64,000 bases of DNA from positions 1 to 64,000 of the forward strand of contig CAXVYS010000029.1 of NCBI GenBank assembly GCA_963422675.2, written 5' to 3'. The first letter of the stretch is position 1. Each line of letters begins with the position of its first letter. The position numbers were made by a program, and so were the translations under genes. Shown one piece after another: positions 59,903-64,000 of the stretch. The notes beneath the pieces were generated by a model. The model had not been told where the DNA came from. It saw only the letters and a list, made by a program, of their open reading frames with translations, and did not search any database. Source of the stretch: UBA4416 sp963422675. Its GTDB lineage: Bacteria; Bacteroidota; Bacteroidia; B-17B0; Aurantibacillaceae.

Positions 59903-60571
59903 GTGCCTAAACTGATCTCTATAATTATATTGTGTTTTTTAATGAAAACAACGGTTGTATTTTCTCAATCGTACCAGATAGGTTTATTAAAATACAGTGG
60001 AGGGGGCGATTGGTATGCTAACCTGGAAACATCACTGCCTAACCTTATTAAATTTTGCAACGCCAATTTAAAAACAACGATCAATCCTGAGCAGGCTATA
60101 GTAGAGGCGGGGAGTGCAGAGATCTTCAATTATCCTTTTGTGCATATGACAGGCCATGGAAATGTTGTGTTTTCAACACAGGAAGCGGATAATTTACGAA
60201 AGTATTTATTGGCGGGTGGTTTTTTACATGTATCGGATAATTATGGAATGGATGTATTTATCAGAACCCAACTCAAAAAAGTTTTTCCTGAACTGGATTT
60301 GGTTGAGTTGCCGTTTAGTCACCCTATTTACCATCAGTTATATAATTTTGATAAGGGCTTGCCGAAGATACATGAGCATGATAGTAAGCCGCCACAGGGC
60401 TTTGGATTGATTTATAAAGGAAGGTTGGTTTGTTTTTACGATTTCGAATGTGATTTGGGCGATGGCTGGGAAAGTTATGATATTCATAAGGATAGCCCTG
60501 AAGCACATGAAAAAGCCCTTAAAATGGGGGCAAATATATTGAGTTATGTATTTATGGGAACTGTAAAGTAA
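59903..60571 (+). CDS. DUF4159-family secreted protein
   Basis: The 222-residue product uses a GTG start 3 bp after the TPR/PD40 stop codon. A signal peptide ends near VVFSQ (residue 22). The body matches DUF4159: YQIGLLKYSGGGDWYANL, FVHMTGHGNVVFS, LLAGGFLHVSDNYGMD, VELPFSHPIYHQLYNF and FECDLGDGWESYD. The fold is thought to be a class I glutamine-amidotransferase-like or flavodoxin-like domain; function unknown. Tight coupling suggests it acts with the preceding protein. Confidence 0.88.
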   Translation: MPKLISIIILCFLMKTTVVFSQSYQIGLLKYSGGGDWYANLETSLPNLIKFCNANLKTTINPEQAIVEAGSAEIFNYPFVHMTGHGNVVFSTQEADNLRKYLLAGGFLHVSDNYGMDVFIRTQLKKVFPELDLVELPFSHPIYHQLYNFDKGLPKIHEHDSKPPQGFGLIYKGRLVCFYDFECDLGDGWESYDIHKDSPEAHEKALKMGANILSYVFMGTVK

Positions 60572-60578
60572 CTGCAAC

Positions 60579-60612
60579 AAAAAAGCCATCCGTTAATAAC
60601 GAATGGCTTTTT
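60579..60612. terminator. Bidirectional terminator between DUF4159 gene and ferredoxin
   Basis: The hairpin AAAAAGCCATCCGTTA with near-perfect complement (one mismatch) is flanked by A- and T-rich tracts. Confidence 0.85.
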
Positions 60613-60629
60613 AAATACATATAAAAAAA

Positions 60630-60980
60630 TTATAAGTGCATACTGGCTTTTTTCTCCAATAACGCTTCGTTATTTTCTACATTATCTTCATCAGGTACAC
60701 AGCAATCAACCGGGCAAACTGCCGCACATTGAGGCTCATCATGAAAACCTGCACATTCGGTACATTTATCGCTGGCAATGTAATACACATCCATACTGTA
60801 AGGTACTTGCGGATCTTCCGCATCAACCATTAAACCGGTATTTCTGCCTTTGTATTCACCTTTAATTTTTGTTCCATCGGCAAAGCGCCATTCAGCGCCT
60901 CCTTCATATATTGCATTATTTGGGCACTCAGGTTCACAAGCTCCACAATTAATACATTCATCTGTAATTTTTATAGCCAT
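60630..60980 (-). CDS. 4Fe-4S dicluster ferredoxin
   Basis: The 116-residue product binds two [4Fe-4S] clusters: C9-x2-C12-x2-C15-x3-C19-P and, in the second half, C73-x2-C76-x8-C85-x3-C89-P. The longer spacing in the second motif (CTECAGFHDEPQC) is the Alvin-type ferredoxin pattern. A small insertion of about 35 residues lies between clusters. It serves as a low-potential electron carrier. It is divergent from the acyl-CoA reductase gene with 55 bp between starts; I recall this pair being adjacent in many Bacteroidota. Confidence 0.93.
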   Translation of the reverse strand: MAIKITDECINCGACEPECPNNAIYEGGAEWRFADGTKIKGEYKGRNTGLMVDAEDPQVPYSMDVYYIASDKCTECAGFHDEPQCAAVCPVDCCVPDEDNVENNEALLEKKASMHL

Positions 60981-60988
60981 TTTTTAAG

Positions 60989-61023
60989 TAGTTTTGCTTT
61001 TTGTAATTAAGACTACAAATATA
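60989..61023. promoter_or_regulatory. Overlapping divergent -7 boxes
   Basis: On the plus strand TAGTTTTG (60989-60996) would serve the acyl-CoA reductase gene (ATG at 61036). On the minus strand TATATTTG (61016-61023) would serve the ferredoxin gene (ATG at 60980). The two transcripts would overlap. Confidence 0.5.
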
Positions 61024-61035
61024 AGATTAAATTTC

Positions 61036-62082
61036 ATGACCTTAAAACACCGACAACAAGCTTTTGTTCAATTAGGACTGTTCATAGATAGGCACTTTGC
61101 CAAAAAATGGGATCCGAAAGAAGAACGTTTTCATAATGATCTTACACAATTAACGGAGATTGCCTACTCCTACAACGGATGGTTTACGCCCGAAAGCATC
61201 GAAAGAGCGCTGAAAGGGATCTCTGCCATGTTATCTGAAAAGGAACTCCATGCGTTTTCTGAGCAGGTTGTTGAGCCTAAGCAGGTTAAAAAAGTAGCGG
61301 TTATCATGGCCGGGAATATTCCGGCAGTTGGTTTTCATGATATGATGTGTGTATTATTGAGTGGACACAGCATTTTAATTAAAGTGGCAAGCGACGATCC
61401 TGCTTTAATTCCCTTTTTAGCGGGTATGCTCATCTATTTTGAAAAAGACCTTGCTCCGGCTATTAATTTTTCGGAGGCCAGGTTAGTTAATTTTGATGCC
61501 GTAATTGCTACTGGCAGTAATAACTCAGCGAAACATTTTGAATATTATTTCGGGAAATACCCCCATGTTATCCGTAAAAACAGGACTTCTATAGCCATTC
61601 TTACAGGAAAAGAAACGCCCGAAGAACTGTATGAATTGGGCAAGGACGTTTTTTATTATTTTGGACTTGGATGCAGAAATGTGACTAAATTGTTTGTTCC
61701 GGAGAATTATAAGTTCGATACTTTTTTTGAAGCTGTTTACCCTTTTAAATATGTTTCGGATAATAAAAAATATTTTAATAATTATGAGTATAACCGCGCT
61801 ATTTATTTACTGGATCTGATCCCGTTTTTAGATAATAATTTTTTGATGCTAAGGGAACATACCGACCTGCATGCGCCAACGGCAGTGCTATACCACGAAT
61901 CTTATACTAATGAGGCACAGCTTGTTGAAAAGATTAAGAAGATGCAGGACAATTTGCAATGTATAGTAGGTAATTTTGAAATGGATACTTTGAAAATGAC
62001 GCGCTTTGGAGATACTCAAAAGCCTGCCATTTTTGATTTTGCGGATGATGTAAACACAATAAGTTTTTTAAATACATTATAA
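61036..62082 (+). CDS. LuxC-type acyl-CoA reductase
   Basis: The 348-residue product (ATG at 61036; a TTG at 60994 would add 14 residues) is aldehyde-dehydrogenase-like. It shows KVAVIMAGNIPAVGFHDMM (nucleotide binding), HSILIKVASDDP, and the catalytic Cys213 in FGLGCRNVTKLF. Members reduce acyl-CoA to aldehyde with NADPH. No fatty-aldehyde or lux genes are nearby, so the physiological substrate is open. It is divergent from a ferredoxin that could be its redox partner, which is inference. Confidence 0.88.
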   Translation: MTLKHRQQAFVQLGLFIDRHFAKKWDPKEERFHNDLTQLTEIAYSYNGWFTPESIERALKGISAMLSEKELHAFSEQVVEPKQVKKVAVIMAGNIPAVGFHDMMCVLLSGHSILIKVASDDPALIPFLAGMLIYFEKDLAPAINFSEARLVNFDAVIATGSNNSAKHFEYYFGKYPHVIRKNRTSIAILTGKETPEELYELGKDVFYYFGLGCRNVTKLFVPENYKFDTFFEAVYPFKYVSDNKKYFNNYEYNRAIYLLDLIPFLDNNFLMLREHTDLHAPTAVLYHESYTNEAQLVEKIKKMQDNLQCIVGNFEMDTLKMTRFGDTQKPAIFDFADDVNTISFLNTL

Positions 62083-62102
62083 TTTTATATTTTTATAAAA
62101 CA

Positions 62103-62501
62103 TTGAAACAACCGGTAAACTATATTATTGCTTTCATTATTGTGTTGAGTGTTTATAACATGAACGCTCAGTCTACTCCGGTGGTGTTTGATAAAACAGA
62201 TGGGATCTCTAATATTACTCTTCCTAATGTATTTACACCCAATTACGATAGCATAAATGATGTATTCAGGCCTATTTTGGATGAGATAACCGAATTAGAA
62301 TTTTCTGTTTTTAACCGTTACGGTAATTTAATTTTTGAAACCAAACGTTTATATGGTTTTTGGGATGGGCACACCACCAGTGGTGAACCTTGCATCGATG
62401 GAGTTTATTTTTGCATATTAACCGCTACCGGTGTTGATGGTAAAAAATATAAAGAAAAAACATTTATTCAGTTGTTTACTAACGGATATAACAGGCAATA
62501 G
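62103..62501 (+). CDS. Minimal T9SS type B protein (signal peptide plus sorting domain only)
   Basis: The 132-residue product begins at a TTG (the next ATG, at 62160, lies inside the signal peptide). A signal peptide ends near MNAQS (residue 23). After about 15 linker residues almost the whole mature protein is a type B sorting domain: LPNVFTPNYDSINDVFRPI, FSVFNRYGNLIFET, YGFWDGHTTSGEPCIDGVYF and KTFIQLF. There is no separate cargo domain. It may be a stand-alone adapter or a degenerate remnant of a larger protein. It is 20 bp downstream of the acyl-CoA reductase gene and its stop overlaps the start region of the ABC gene. Confidence 0.85.
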   Translation: MKQPVNYIIAFIIVLSVYNMNAQSTPVVFDKTDGISNITLPNVFTPNYDSINDVFRPILDEITELEFSVFNRYGNLIFETKRLYGFWDGHTTSGEPCIDGVYFCILTATGVDGKKYKEKTFIQLFTNGYNRQ

Positions 62502-62503
62502 TT

Positions 62504-63484
62504 ATTTTATCAGTTAACAAAATATCTTTCAACTATCACAATTCCCAACAGTTTAAAGGAATCAAATCGGTTTCTCTAAATGCATATCCCGGAAAAATTT
62601 TAGCGATTATTGGTAAAAGCGGCAGCGGAAAAACGACTCTCCTAAAATGTATGTATGGTTTGGAAGATCTGCAGGGTGGTGAGATCAGCGTTGACGGTAA
62701 ATTAGTGCTTGGTCCGGCCTACAATTTAATACCTGGGCATGAAGATATGCGTTTTGTGAGCCAGGATTTTTATGTACTGGATAACCATACGGTAGAAGAA
62801 AATATTAAAGACAAATTATCGGGTTATACAGATGAATATAAACAAAAACGCACGAATCAGTTATTGCGTTTATTGGATCTTACAGCATTTAAAAATTTAA
62901 GAGCTATTACCTTATCCTCGGGTCAGAAACAACGTGTGGCCATTGCACGTTCGTTAGCTGAGTTCCCGAAAGTATTGTTGTTGGACGAACCGTTTAGTAA
63001 TCTGGATCTGCCTTTGCGTGATAAAATATTTACATATATCCGCCAGCAATCGAAAAAAGAACAGACAGCGGTTATTTTAGTGACTCACCAACCTGAGGAA
63101 GCGTTGCGTTATGCGGATGAAACGGCGGTTATGGAAAATGGCAGGTTGATACAACATGATAAAACCTTTTCGGTGTATTACCACCCTAAAACAAAACACA
63201 TTGCCGCTTTAATGGGGCGCTATTTTGTATTAGAGCAGGAAGATCTTATTTCTTCTAAAATAAAATTATCGAAAGATCAGATTTATATACGCCCCAATCA
63301 ATTGCAAATTGTGGAAACTAAGGTACAGGCACATCTTACGGTAACCGTTACCAATGTGTTTTTTAACGGGTATGGCTTTGAGTATTTTGCAGAAACCAAA
63401 CAAGGCAATTCGGTCTACTTTTATTCCAAAGATAATATCATCCAGATTGATGATTCGGTATTCCTGAAAGTAAACTGGTATTAG
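62504..63484 (+). CDS. ABC transporter ATP-binding protein with TOBE-like domain
   Basis: The frame is open from 62492. The ATPase core is complete: Walker A IIGKSGSGKTT (about 62606-62638), Q-loop RFVSQDFYVLD, signature LSSGQKQRVAIARSLAE, Walker B VLLLDEPFSNLD and H-loop VTHQPEE. A TOBE-like beta domain follows (about 63280-63480), as in PotA/FbpC-type import ATPases. There is no ATG, GTG or TTG upstream of Walker A; the first ATG (62651) lies after it. The start shown is an ATT (MLSVNKISFNYH-like N-terminus if read as Met); an ATA at 62498 overlapping the previous TAG stop is the alternative. No permease gene is seen. Confidence 0.85.
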   Translation: MLSVNKISFNYHNSQQFKGIKSVSLNAYPGKILAIIGKSGSGKTTLLKCMYGLEDLQGGEISVDGKLVLGPAYNLIPGHEDMRFVSQDFYVLDNHTVEENIKDKLSGYTDEYKQKRTNQLLRLLDLTAFKNLRAITLSSGQKQRVAIARSLAEFPKVLLLDEPFSNLDLPLRDKIFTYIRQQSKKEQTAVILVTHQPEEALRYADETAVMENGRLIQHDKTFSVYYHPKTKHIAALMGRYFVLEQEDLISSKIKLSKDQIYIRPNQLQIVETKVQAHLTVTVTNVFFNGYGFEYFAETKQGNSVYFYSKDNIIQIDDSVFLKVNWY

Positions 63485-63612
63485 TTTTATCAGTATTACT
63501 TTTTTTTACCCTCATCGACGTCTGTAATAATTCATTCATTATTCATAATTCTGTTTTTGTCGAACAGATCTGTTTTTTTCATAGAAAAATAATCCTGTAT
63601 TCATTTAATGAT

Positions 63613-63636
63613 TACTTTTGTTGACCATTTGGTCAA
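63613..63636 (+). promoter_or_regulatory. Promoter and operator of the TetR gene
   Basis: A -7 box TACTTTTG (63613-63620) is followed immediately by the inverted repeat TTGACCA-TT-TGGTCAA (63621-63636), which covers the expected transcription start. A dimeric TetR repressor bound here would block its own promoter. Confidence 0.7.
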
Positions 63637-63651
63637 ACCAACTAGTTTAAC

Positions 63652-64000
63652 ATGACAGCCAACGTAAACGAGACGGAACAAAAGATTCTCGATGCCGCAA
63701 AAAAGGTATTTGAGTCATCAGGTTTTAACGGAGCCCGTATGCAGCATATTGCTGATGAGGCCGGTATCAGTAAAGCATCTCTGCATTATTATTTCAGAAG
63801 TAAGGAAAATTTATTTGAAAGGATTTTCCATGAAACGATGGAGGAATTTATGAAAGTAGTTTCTACCTGGAATGATGTTTCTGAAGACTGGGAGTTGAAG
63901 TTGAGAGAATTTATTGTAGAGTTTTTTAATTTTCTACATACCAATTCCCTGTTGTTTATCCTGAGGGAGTTGAACCGTAATCCTGAATTGTTAACAAAGG
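63652..64000 (+). CDS. TetR-family transcriptional regulator, 3' truncated by window
   Basis: The first 116 residues are present. The DNA-binding domain is clear: ILDAAKKVFESSGFNGARMQHIADEAGISKASLHYYFRSKENLFERIF (about residues 10-60), with the LHYYF recognition helix. The ligand-binding part continues past the window. In Bacteroidota such genes often precede TolC/RND efflux operons, but the downstream genes are not visible. The operator at 63621-63636 implies autoregulation. Confidence 0.95.
   Translation, partial: MTANVNETEQKILDAAKKVFESSGFNGARMQHIADEAGISKASLHYYFRSKENLFERIFHETMEEFMKVVSTWNDVSEDWELKLREFIVEFFNFLHTNSLLFILRELNRNPELLTK

Noticed and set aside
1..64000. CRISPR arrays, rRNA genes, prophage, riboswitches
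   Set aside because: I saw no regularly spaced direct repeats, no rRNA sequence, no phage structural genes and no riboswitch consensus upstream of metabolic genes.

Overview
The window is AT-rich chromosomal DNA of a member of the Bacteroidota (Cytophaga-Flavobacterium-Bacteroides group). The evidence is: type IX secretion (T9SS) cargo with both type A and type B C-terminal sorting domains, PorP/SprF and PorE-like proteins, Bacteroidota-only families (alternative GlmU-like protein, DUF4199, DUF4920, DUF2851, DUF4159, START-like domain), Rho with a long charged insertion, TAnnTTTG-type -7 promoter boxes and an almost complete lack of Shine-Dalgarno sequences. A mitochondrial-type citrate synthase and tryptophan 2,3-dioxygenase suggest an aerobic heterotroph. 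I cannot name a genus.

Layout. 1-4176: the 3' part of a giant T9SS type B surface protein, convergent with a dapD-glycosyltransferase operon. 4200-7226: a tRNA-Arg and tRNA-Met pair with a truncated tRNA copy between them, then a complete two-ORF insertion sequence (4607-6041) with 22-bp inverted repeats and a perfect 8-bp target duplication, inserted 3 bp before the start codon of an orphan gene. 7227-14833: LEA-like protein, citrate synthase, a TPR/SpoIIE phosphatase, a zinc phospholipase/S1-P1-like protein, a VOC protein, DUF4920 and a short SSB. 15114-19809: two divergent, mirror-image secreted-protein cassettes (small secreted protein plus T9SS type A protein) that look like a duplication. 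19817-28577: DUF4199, rho, pth, tsaD (with an unusual in-frame repeat insertion) and a TamB-like giant. 28592-36904: chagasin-like inhibitor, DUF3108, kynA, a VWA/AAA+ chelatase-like pair with a small third gene, LpxR-like lipid A deacylase and a secreted unknown. 36987-45403: topA with a histone-H1-like tail, miaB, an S23 four-helix-bundle gene between inverted repeats, a sigma54-type activator, a haem lipoprotein, DUF2851 and PspC. 45684-50152: a T9SS operon (type B protein, PorP/SprF, PorE/OmpA-like). 50226-54702: GlmU-like protein, PKD lipoprotein, ECF sigma factor, and a START-like domain fused to about 200 residues of Lys/Ala/Pro repeats. 55005-60571: mutL, two rhomboid proteases, a TPR/beta-propeller protein and DUF4159. 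60630-64000: ferredoxin and LuxC-type acyl-CoA reductase (divergent), a minimal T9SS type B protein, an ABC ATPase without a standard start codon, and the start of a TetR regulator with a clear operator.

How the genes work together: envelope and secretion themes dominate (T9SS cargo and anchors, TamB, LpxR, rhomboids, PD40 proteins), mixed with housekeeping genes. The strongest candidates for something undescribed are the mirrored secreted cassettes (15114-19809), the H1-like/START-like fusion (53674-54702), the repeat-derived insertion in TsaD, and several apparently leaderless genes whose -7 box lies 4-7 nt from the start codon. No rRNA, CRISPR array or prophage was seen.
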